Assembly: GCA_963775575.1 (NCBI GenBank)
Contig: CAVZJG010000003.1
Coordinates: 517,825 to 581,824, forward strand
DNA: 64,000 nt
From: Roseiarcus sp963775575
Lineage (GTDB): Bacteria; Pseudomonadota; Alphaproteobacteria; Rhizobiales; Beijerinckiaceae
Direction of reading: 5' to 3'
Shown piece after piece: positions 7,657-15,600 of the stretch. Position numbers and translations under genes: made by a program. Positions within the stretch are counted from its first letter, which is position 1. The number at the start of each line of letters is the position of its first letter. The notes under the pieces are model-generated. The model made no database searches and was not told where the DNA came from. It saw only the letters and a list, made by a program, of their open reading frames with translations.

Positions 7657-8620
7657 ATGTCCAGACATGACCGCAGCGCCCGTTCCGGCCCCGACCGGAC
7701 GAGCCTCTACGACGAAATCACCGACAAGATCATCACCGAGTTGGAGGCCGGCCGTGCGCCATGGGTCCAGCCTTGGGGCACGGCGGCGGCGAAGGCGCCG
7801 CTCGCCATGCCCAGGAACGCCTCTACGCACCGCCGCTACTCGGGCATCAATGTGCTGATCCTCTGGGGCGCTGTCGTCGAACGCTGTTTCTCGGGCCAGA
7901 GTTGGTTGACCTTCCGCCAAGCGCTGAGCCTTGGCGGCCACGTGCGCAAGGGTGAGCACGGCACGACCGTCGTCTATGCTGATCGCTTCACGCCCGATGA
8001 CGAACGGCGGCGCGCGGCAGAGACGGGCGAAGAGGCGCAGGCAATCCCGTTCCTGAAGCGCTTCACCGTCTTCAACACAGCACAATGCGAGGGCCTGCCG
8101 GACGAGATGGCGGCGGTGGCGCCGCCGGTCGAGACCGGCCTCGTCCTCCCGCAAGCGGAAGCGCTGATCCGGGCGACCGGCGTGGATTTCCGAATCGGCG
8201 GCGAGAGGGCATTCTACGACCCACGGCATGACTTCGTGCAGGTCCCACCTCCGCAGGCCTATTTCGAGGCGATCAACTGGCACAGGACCGCGCTGCATGA
8301 ACTTGGGCGCACGCAAGTGGAGCAGTCCACCGACTGAACCGCGAACTCTCAGGCTCCTTCGGCACGAAAAAGTATGCCTTCGAGGAATTGGTCGCCGAAA
8401 TGAACGCCGCCTTCTGCTGCGCCTCGCTCGGTATCGCGCCAACCGTCCGTCATGCCGACTACATCGCCTCCTGGCTCGAGTTCTGCGCGAGGACAACCGC
8501 GCCGTCGTCCGCGCCGCCTCACAGGCGAGCAAGGCCGCCGACTACATCCTCGGCTTCCTGCCGGAGGATCAGCGGCCCGCCGCTATGGCCTCCGACAGCG
8601 ATGAGCGAAAGGCTGCATGA
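7657..8620 (+). pseudogene. ardC: ArdC-type antirestriction protein, broken by two frameshifts
   Basis: The intact part (7657-8300) encodes the ArdC N-terminal ssDNA-binding domain (SLYDEITDKIITELEAGRAP, NVLILWGAVVERCFSGQSWL, LGGHVRKGEHGTTVVYADRF). The zinc-metallopeptidase domain follows in pieces. At 8303-8306 two extra bases convert an expected HELGHASGAVHRLNR into HELGRTQVEQSTD and a stop, destroying the HExxH motif. After 8334 the frame resumes as LNRELSGSFGTKKYAFEEL. Near 8481 one missing G again shifts the frame before VLREDNRAVVRAASQASKAA, which runs to the stop at 8620. Intact ArdC protects incoming DNA from restriction during conjugation; this copy cannot make a full protein unless the shifts are assembly errors. 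Confidence 0.85.
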
Positions 8621-8722
8621 TGCGGCGCCGCCGAAACGTGAAACCGCTCCTGCGTGCTACGCTTTTCCGGCTTTCCGGGTCTGCGGCCCGCGAGAGAGTA
8701 AGAGGGCTGCGCCGGTTTCCGT

Positions 8723-8763
8723 GACGGGTTGGAGGTCGAGAGAGAGTCTCTCGACCGCCCGTC
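8723..8763 (+). promoter_or_regulatory. Structured leader B upstream of the parB-like gene
   Basis: An outer stem GACGGG (8723-8728) pairs with CCCGTC (8758-8763). A perfect 10-bp inner stem GGTCGAGAGA (8734-8743) pairs with TCTCTCGACC (8747-8756), leaving a GAG loop. A ribosome-binding GCGGAGA follows directly and the ATG is at 8779. It is laid out like leader A, with compensatory base changes in the inner stem. Confidence 0.65.
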
Positions 8764-8778
8764 GCGGAGACTACCCCG

Positions 8779-10902
8779 ATGGCTGCTGCCGTTCAGAAGA
8801 TCACCTTGTCGTCGTCGCGCGACATTCCCTTCAACAAGCTCATTCTCAGCCAGTCGAACGTCCGGCGTGTGAAGGCCGGCGTTTCGATCGAAGAGTTGGC
8901 CGAGGATATCGCCCGGCGCACGCTCCTGCAGAGCCTCAGCGTCCGGCCGGTGCTCGACGCCAAGGGTCAGGAGACCGGTATGTTCGAGATTCCGGCCGGC
9001 GGCCGTCGCTACCGGGCGCTCGAATTGCTGGTCAAGCAGAAGAGGCTCGCAAAGACCGCCTCGGTCCCTTGCGTCGTGCGCGAGGGCGGCGTCGCCGAGG
9101 AAGACTTTTTGGCCGAGAACGTCCAGCGTGCGCCGCTTCATCCGCTTGACCAGTTCCGCGCTTTCCAGACGCTGCGTGAGCGAGGCGAGTCCGAGGAGGA
9201 GATCGCCGCAGCCTTCTTCGTTGCGGTGAACGTAGTGAAGCAGCGGCTGCGCCTCGCCGCCGTCTCGGAAAAGCTCCTCGCCATCTATGCCGAAGATGGC
9301 ATGTCGCTGGACCAGCTCATGGCCTTCGCCGTGACGACCGATCACGCCCGTCAGGAGCAGGTTTGGGACGCGGTCCAGCGCTCCTACGGCAAGGAGCCCT
9401 ATCAGATCCGGCGCATGCTGACGGAGCGCACCATTCGGGCCTCCGACAAACGCGCTCTGTTCATCGGCTTCGCCGCCTATGAGGCGGCCGGCGGCGGCGT
9501 CATGCGCGATCTCTTCCAGCAGGACGATGGCGGCTGGCTGGAGAATGTCGCCCTCCTCGACGGCCTGGTCGCCGAAAAGCTGAAGGCCGAGGCGGCGACC
9601 ATCGCCGCCGAAGGCTGGAAATGGATCGAGGCAGCCGTCGACTTCCCCTATGGCCACGCCCACCATCTGCGCGAGCTGGAAGGCGCGACGGCGGACCTCA
9701 CGGCCGAGGAGCAGGCAACGATCGACGCCTTGAACGCCGAACATGCCAAGCTCGAAGCCGAATACGAAAACGCCGACGAGTTGCCTGACGGGGTGGACGA
9801 GCGGCTCGGCGAGATCGAGACGGCGCGCGCCGCGTTCGAGGATCGTCGGGTCAGCTATGATCCGGCTGAGATCGCCCGCGCCGGCGTCTTCGTCAGCATC
9901 GACGCAGATGGCAAACTTTCCGTCGATCGCGGTTATGTTCGGCCCGAAGATGAGGCGCCCGTCACAGTGGACGGCGGCAGCGAAACGGTAGCCGATCGCG
10001 GTCTGCCTGAAGGCGTCGAACCGTCCTCCCCCGACGTACACCGCGCCGTCATCACCATCGGGGGCCGGTCCGAGCCGGAAGAGGACGAGGACGACGTCAT
10101 CAGACCGCTGCCCGACCGGCTCGTCAGCGAACTGACTGCGCATCGGACGCTGGCGCTGCGCGACGCCGTGGCGAACAATCCGCACGTCGCAATGACGGCG
10201 CTCCTGCACAAACTCTGCCTCGACACCTTCCAGCCCAGCGCATCTGGCGCCTGCCTGGAAGCCTCGGTCCGGCACGTCTTCTTCCCCGTCCAGGCGCCGG
10301 ACCTCAAGGACAGCCCGCCCGCCAAGGCGGTCGCCGAGCGACACGAAGCCTGGAAGGCCGACCTGCCGAAGGACGAGACCGCGCTCTGGGATTGGCTCGC
10401 CGCTCTCGACGAAGCCAGCCGAGGCGCCCTCCTGGCGCATTGCGTGTCGTTCGGCGTCAACGCCCTCTATGAGAAGGGCGATCGCTATGGCGGCCCGGGC
10501 GTCTCCGTCCATGGCGTCCACCGCCGTCTCGCCCAGGCCGATCGGCTCGCGCAGGCGGTCGGGCTCGACATGATGGAAGCCGGTTGGCGGCCGACGGTCG
10601 ACAACTATCTCGCGCGCGTCACCAAGCCCCGCATCCTCGAAGCGGTGCGCGAGGCCAAGGGCGAGCAGTCGGCGCAACTCATCGGCCACCTCAAGAAGGC
10701 CGACATGGCTAAGGAGGCCGAACGGCTGCTCGAGGGCACGGGTTGGCTGCCCGAGCCGCTGCGCCTGGCCGTCAGCGAGCCGGCGCCCGACGCGCATACC
10801 GATGAGGTAGAGGCGCTGCCGGAGTTCCTCGCGGGCGACGACGATGCGGCCTCTGCCGAGGAGGCAGACGAGCCACAGCCACGCGCCGTCGCCGCCGAGT
10901 GA
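8779..10902 (+). CDS. Large ParB/RepB/Spo0J-family protein
   Basis: This 707-residue protein starts with a ParB N-terminal domain. The KLILSQSNVRRVKAGVSIEEL stretch is followed by a box II-like PAGGRRYRALELLVKQKRL and ENVQRAPLHPLDQFRAFQTL (residues about 15-140), which includes the nucleotide-binding arginines. A helix-turn-helix segment (EEEIAAAFFVAVNVVKQRL) follows. The long C-terminal half (about 250-700) is helical and acidic and has no recognised enzyme motif. It ends with an Asp/Glu-rich tail. ParB-like proteins of this size are typical ICE cargo in Rhizobiales and may act in DNA maintenance or single-strand DNA processing. It is not adjacent to parA, so classical partition is uncertain. 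A terminator-like hairpin follows. Confidence 0.85.
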   Translation: MAAAVQKITLSSSRDIPFNKLILSQSNVRRVKAGVSIEELAEDIARRTLLQSLSVRPVLDAKGQETGMFEIPAGGRRYRALELLVKQKRLAKTASVPCVVREGGVAEEDFLAENVQRAPLHPLDQFRAFQTLRERGESEEEIAAAFFVAVNVVKQRLRLAAVSEKLLAIYAEDGMSLDQLMAFAVTTDHARQEQVWDAVQRSYGKEPYQIRRMLTERTIRASDKRALFIGFAAYEAAGGGVMRDLFQQDDGGWLENVALLDGLVAEKLKAEAATIAAEGWKWIEAAVDFPYGHAHHLRELEGATADLTAEEQATIDALNAEHAKLEAEYENADELPDGVDERLGEIETARAAFEDRRVSYDPAEIARAGVFVSIDADGKLSVDRGYVRPEDEAPVTVDGGSETVADRGLPEGVEPSSPDVHRAVITIGGRSEPEEDEDDVIRPLPDRLVSELTAHRTLALRDAVANNPHVAMTALLHKLCLDTFQPSASGACLEASVRHVFFPVQAPDLKDSPPAKAVAERHEAWKADLPKDETALWDWLAALDEASRGALLAHCVSFGVNALYEKGDRYGGPGVSVHGVHRRLAQADRLAQAVGLDMMEAGWRPTVDNYLARVTKPRILEAVREAKGEQSAQLIGHLKKADMAKEAERLLEGTGWLPEPLRLAVSEPAPDAHTDEVEALPEFLAGDDDAASAEEADEPQPRAVAAE

Positions 10903-10910
10903 TGCCGGGA

Positions 10911-10943
10911 GCGGGGCGGCTTCAACCGCCCCGCTTCCTTCTC
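10911..10943 (+). terminator. Terminator-like hairpin after the parB-like gene
   Basis: GCGGGGCGG (10911-10919) pairs perfectly with CCGCCCCGC (10926-10934) around a CTTCAA loop, followed by the pyrimidine run TTCCTTCTC. It begins 9 bases after the parB-like stop. The T-run is weak, so it may terminate transcription only partly or protect mRNA. Confidence 0.6.
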
Positions 10944-11034
10944 GACCTCCCGTTCCACCCGACAGCCCGGCCATCTCCAGGCGATTGCTTGCAATCGTCC
11001 GCGCGCCGGGCTTTCGCCTTCCTGGAGAAACCAC

Positions 11035-11796
11035 GTGGCCGACTACTTCTCTCCCACTGTCATTCAGCAGACGATACCGAACGCGGATATCACGCCGTTG
11101 GAACGTCTCCTGCTCACCCGAATCTTCAGCGCCGAACCCGACGGTGACGGATTGTATTTCTTTGCCGACGAGCGTCCGGCTGACATGATTTCGGTGAGTC
11201 ACGCCGAACTCGAGGCCGCGCTCGCCGGGTCCGCATTGGCCGACAGCGAAGTGAACGCCCATGTCGCGGGGCAGTTCGCGAAGGCGCGCACAGACGCCGA
11301 CGAGATCGAACTCGATCTCAGCGGCATGTCCTGGGAGTTCATCCTGCAGGACATCGTGCGCCGATCGTCCACGCTCCGCTACGTCACCGCGATCACGTCC
11401 TTCACTTGTTCGAAGATGCGGCCGGACGGCTTCGGCGGCATGGCGGTGCTGATCACGGCGGACGCGATCAAGGGCAAGTCGACCAGCGACATCCTGGAAG
11501 ACTTCCTCTCGCAGATGGAAGACGACAGCCCCGCGCACCAAACGCATGTTCTCCTCGACCTTCGCGAGCACGCAGTCAGAGAACAGATCGGCCAGGTAAT
11601 CGAAACCGACCCGACGCTTACTCGGCTGACGGCCGAGGCCATCAGCGACGCCGACATCCATGCGGCATGCATTGCCATAGCGGCGCAGAGCGAGCTGTCG
11701 GAGGAACGCGGCGCTGCCGAGTTTCGCGCCGCGCTCGCAGCGATCGGAGAAGCGGAGCGCCGACAGGCCGTGCGCGGCATAGGAGGCGCGCGATGA
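11035..11796 (+). CDS. Conserved ICE hypothetical protein
   Basis: A GTG start at 11035 follows CTGGAGAAACCAC and gives 253 residues. The protein is soluble and acidic. It has an N-terminal IQQTIPNADITPLERLLLTRIF stretch, a central LDLSGMSWEFILQDIVRRS segment and a C-terminal helical region (DLREHAVREQIGQVIETDPT). No catalytic motif or membrane segment was recognised. Its stop overlaps the ATG of the DUF6117-like gene (ATGA), so the two are coupled. Proteins of this kind occur in the same position of other alphaproteobacterial ICEs, between a ParB-like gene and small DUF genes. Function is unknown. Confidence 0.7.
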   Translation: MADYFSPTVIQQTIPNADITPLERLLLTRIFSAEPDGDGLYFFADERPADMISVSHAELEAALAGSALADSEVNAHVAGQFAKARTDADEIELDLSGMSWEFILQDIVRRSSTLRYVTAITSFTCSKMRPDGFGGMAVLITADAIKGKSTSDILEDFLSQMEDDSPAHQTHVLLDLREHAVREQIGQVIETDPTLTRLTAEAISDADIHAACIAIAAQSELSEERGAAEFRAALAAIGEAERRQAVRGIGGAR

Positions 11797-12023
11797 GCAT
11801 CCCCGACCACGCTCGCGCGAATTTCCAGACGCTGTTGCGCGCCGCGGCCTCCGGCGATCTCGCGCTCATGGAATGCAGCGACGGCGCGACGGGCGAGCCC
11901 CGTTACGTCATCTGCGCGGTGGGCCGCGACGGCGCGGATTTCGTGTTCGCGCCTTTCGGCCATCTCGCCGACGGCAACCCCTACGACGCCTATCTGCCGC
12001 CCTCCGAAACCCTGCCGGGATGA
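11793..12023 (+). CDS. Small DUF6117-like protein
   Basis: ATG at 11793 overlaps the preceding stop and encodes 76 residues. MSIPDHARANFQTLLRAAAS is followed by GDLALMECSDGATGEPRYVICAV and ends near FAPFGHLADGNPYDAYLPPS. The pattern matches the small DUF6117 family found in plasmids and ICEs of Alphaproteobacteria. It is soluble, with an N-terminal helix and a beta-rich remainder. No function is known. Translational coupling to the 253-residue upstream protein suggests they act together. Confidence 0.65.
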   Translation: MSIPDHARANFQTLLRAAASGDLALMECSDGATGEPRYVICAVGRDGADFVFAPFGHLADGNPYDAYLPPSETLPG

Positions 12024-12194
12024 TCCCCAACCTGATCCGTTTGTCGCGGCCTGACTTGTCTGGGCGCGGCGGTTCGCCGGTCAACGGGCAAGCCGTTCCC
12101 GCATCGTCTGGCGCCGATGCGTGACCCGCGAAGCCTGGACCGCGCCCGCTCGCCAGTCCGCCGCGACACGCGGGATCAGGAGGCGATGAGCGAT

Positions 12195-12512
12195 ATGCAG
12201 GGCTCTCAACAAGCATAAGGCGGGCCCGCCGGCGGGGCCGTCACTATCAGCCGCGACGGCAAGTGGGGCAATCCGTTCCGCATCGGTTCGGACGGCGATC
12301 GCGCCGCCGTCATCGCGAAACACGCACGCTGGCTTCGCGACCAGCATCATCTGCTGTGCGCGCTCGACGAGCTGCGCGGCCGCGATCTCGTCTGCTTCTG
12401 CGCGCCGCTCGCCTGTCATGGCGATCTGCTGTGGCTCTCCAACGCCACGCGCGACGAGCGGATCGCATGGTGGCGCGGCCTCGTCGGGCCGAGCCGGTGG
12501 GCGTGCGCGTAG
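12195..12512 (+). pseudogene. DUF4326 protein gene with apparent compensating frameshifts
   Basis: The frame ending at TAG 12510-12512 reads GAVTISRDGKWGNPFRIG, then AKHARWLRDQHHLL, then LVCFCAPLACHGDLL. This is a clear DUF4326 core (WGNPF; CFC...CHGD). The family N-terminus RALNKHKAGPPAG is present at 12199-12237 but in another frame, while the ATG at 12195 is in the final frame. A stop TAA (12216-12218) intervenes. One extra base near 12200 and one missing G near 12237 would explain this. As written no normal start reaches the conserved core. Function of DUF4326 is unknown. Confidence 0.6.
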
Positions 12513-12570
12513 CGCGTCCGCGCACGACCGGCGCCGCAATACCTGCGCCGTGAGAGGGAGAGGGCGGCCG

Positions 12571-12625
12571 GGACGGATTTGAGCCGGTAGGATCGAGAGA
12601 GAGCGCCCCTCGGCTCGATCCGTCC
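12571..12625 (+). promoter_or_regulatory. Structured leader C upstream of the helicase gene
   Basis: An outer stem GGACGGAT (12571-12578) pairs with ATCCGTCC (12618-12625). An inner stem GAGCCG (12581-12586) pairs with CGGCTC (12611-12616). The loop contains GATCGAGAGAGAGCG, closely matching the GRTCGMGAGAGAG element of leaders A and B. The helicase ATG is at 12649, 23 bases after the stem. It is longer and more open than A and B. Confidence 0.6.
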
Positions 12626-12648
12626 TCGCTCTCCCGGGGTTTACCACC

Positions 12649-15600
12649 ATGTTGACATCCTCCGCCACGGCGGCCGCGTGCGCGGCTGCGCCGTTCTCCG
12701 CGATGCCCGCCAGCACGGCCCTTGCCGCCCGCATCGCCGACGCCGCGCGTCTTCTTCTCCCCGATCTCGAACGCGGCCGCCGCATCGACGCGGCCACGCT
12801 TCGCGCCGCGATGGAGCGCGCCTTCGGCGGTTCCGATGCGGAAGGCGCCTGGGACTGGAAGACCGCCTATGACGCCTGCGAGGCGGCGACGGTGCTCTTT
12901 CTTCGCAAGTTCGGCCCGGCCATTCGCTTGCACGCCGCGTCGCCCGCCGCCATGCTGCCGATGCTAGCGAAGATCGCGGGCCTCCTCCCCACCCATACGC
13001 GGCGCTCCGAGGAGAGCCAGGCGCTCCAGCAATTCTCGACGCCGGTCGCCCTCGGCCTCGCGGCGAGCGCCGCCGCCGCAATCACCTCGGCGGATCGCGT
13101 GCTGGAGCCTTCGGCCGGGACCGGCCTGCTCGCGATTCTCGCGGAGCTCGCCGGCGGCGCGCTCGTGCTCAACGAGCTGGCGGGCGCCCGCGCGGCGCTC
13201 CTCGGCCATCTCTTTCCGGGCGTCACGGTCACCCGGTTCGACGCGGCGCAGATCGATGATCATCTCGATGCCGACAATACGCCGAGCGTCGTGCTGATGA
13301 ACCCGCCCTTCTCGGCGATGGCCCATGTCGATCGCCACATGGCGGACGCCACGCTCCGTCACATCAATTCCGCTCTCGCGCGCCTCGCCGAAGGCGGTCG
13401 CCTCGTCGCCATCACCGCGGCGAGCTTCGCGCCGGACAACCCGGTTTGGACCGACGCCTTCGTCCGGCTGCAGCAACGCGGCCGCGTGGTGTTCTCGGCC
13501 GCGATCGACGGCGCGGTCTACGCCAAGCACGGCACGACCATCGACACGCGGCTGACCGTGATCGACAAACGGCCGGCCGACGATCCCACGCTCTTCCCGA
13601 CATCGCCGGGGATCGCGCCTGACGCTGCGACGCTGCTCTCCTGGGTGATGCAGCACATTCCCACGAGGCTGCCGATCGCCGCGGCCGTCGCGGTTTCCCC
13701 GGTCGCGCGTCCGGCCATTCCCCGGACTGCGCGCGCATACGCCATGCGCCCGTCCTCCATTCCCGCTAGTACGGTAGAGCCCGAGGCGATCGAGCTCGCC
13801 TATGAGACCGTCGACTGGACGCCGGCCGAAGGCGGCGGAATCACCGATGCGCTTTATGAAGAATACGGATTGCAGTCGATCCGTATTTCCGGCTCTCAGG
13901 CGCATCCCACCAGACTGGTGCAGTCAGCGGCGATGGCCTCGGTCGCGCCGCCGAAGCCGAGCTATCGACCGCATCTCTCAGCGAACATCGTCTCGGGCGG
14001 CCTGCTGTCAGACGCGCAGCTCGAATCCATCGTCTATGCCGGCGAGGCCCATTCGGACTTCCTCGCGGGATCGTGGATGGTGGACGCTGCCTTCGATGTC
14101 GTATCCGCCGCACGGGAAGACGCCGAGAACGCCTTCCGCTTCCGCCGCGGCTGGTTCCTCGGCGACGGCGCCGGCGCCGGCAAGGGCCGCCAGGTCGCCG
14201 GCATCTTGCTTGATAATTGGCTGAAGAGCCGTCGCCGCGCCGTCTGGGTGTCGAAGTCGGACAAGCTGATCGAGGACGCCCAGCGCGATTGGTCGGCGCT
14301 CGGCATGGAACGCTTGCTGGTGACGCCGCTGTCGCGCTTCCGTCAGGGCACGCCGATCCGTCTGACGGAGGGCATCCTATTTGCGACCTACGCCACGCTA
14401 CGGTCCGACGAACGCGGCGAGAAGGCTTCCCGCGTGAAGCAGATCGTCGAATGGTTGGGCTCCGATTTCGACGGAGTGATCATTTTCGACGAGAGCCACG
14501 CCATGCAGAACGCCGTCGGCGGCAAGGGCGAGCGCGGCGACCAAGCGGCATCGCAGCAGGGCCGCGCCGGACTTCGCCTCCAGCACGCGCTGCCGAACGC
14601 GCGCGTCGTCTACGTCTCCGCGACCGGCGCCACCACCGTTCACAATCTCGCCTACGCCCAGCGTCTCGGCCTCTGGGGCGGCGAAGATTTCCCCTTCGCC
14701 ACCCGCGCCGAGTTCGTCGAAGCCATCGAGGCGGGCGGCGTCGCGGCGATGGAGGTGCTGGCGCGCGACCTCAAGGCTCTCGGTCTCTATGCCTCGCGCT
14801 CCCTCAGCTACGAGGGCGTCGAATACGAGTTGCTCGAGCACCAGCTCACCGACGAGCAGATCCGCATCTACGATGCCTTTGCCGGGGCGTTCTCGATCAT
14901 CCACAACAATCTCGCCGCGGCTATGGAGGCCGCGAACATCACCGGCGAGACCGGCACGCTGAACGCGCAGGCGAAGTCCGCCGCACGCTCCGCCTTCGAG
15001 AGCGCCAAGCAGCGCTTCTTCAATCACCTCATCACCGCGATGAAGACGCCCTCGCTGATCCGCTCGATCGAGCGTGATCTGGAGGCGGGCCGTGCCGCCG
15101 TCATCCAGATCGTCTCCACCGGCGAAGCGCTAATGGAGCGCCGGCTTGCCGAGATCGCGACAGAGGAATGGGGCGACGTCCAGGTCGACATCACGCCGAG
15201 GGAATACGTTCTCGATTACCTCGCCCATTCCTTCCCGGTGCAGCTCTACGAACCGTTCACCAACTCCGAAGGCAATCTCTCGTCTCGGCCGGTCTATCGC
15301 GAAGGCCAGCCGGTCGAGTGTCGCGAGGCCGTCGCCCGCCGCGACCGACTGATCGAGAAGCTCGCTTCTCTCGCGCCCGTTCCCGGCGCGCTCGACCAGA
15401 TCGTGCAGCGTTTTGGCGCCGACGTCGTCGCCGAGGTGACGGGACGCAGCCGTCGGATCATCCGCAAGGGCGACCGCCTCATGGTCGAGAACCGCGCCGG
15501 TTCGGCCAATCTGGGCGAAACGCAAGCCTTCATGGACGACGTGAAGCGCATCCTCGTCTTCTCCGACGCGGGCGGCACCGGGCGCTCCTACCATGCCGAG

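Noticed and set aside
8569..11661. A 1030-codon minus-strand frame opposite the parB-like gene
   Set aside because: It is a GC-driven shadow of the + strand gene. It is arginine/glycine-rich without family motifs, while the + frame carries clear ParB signatures.
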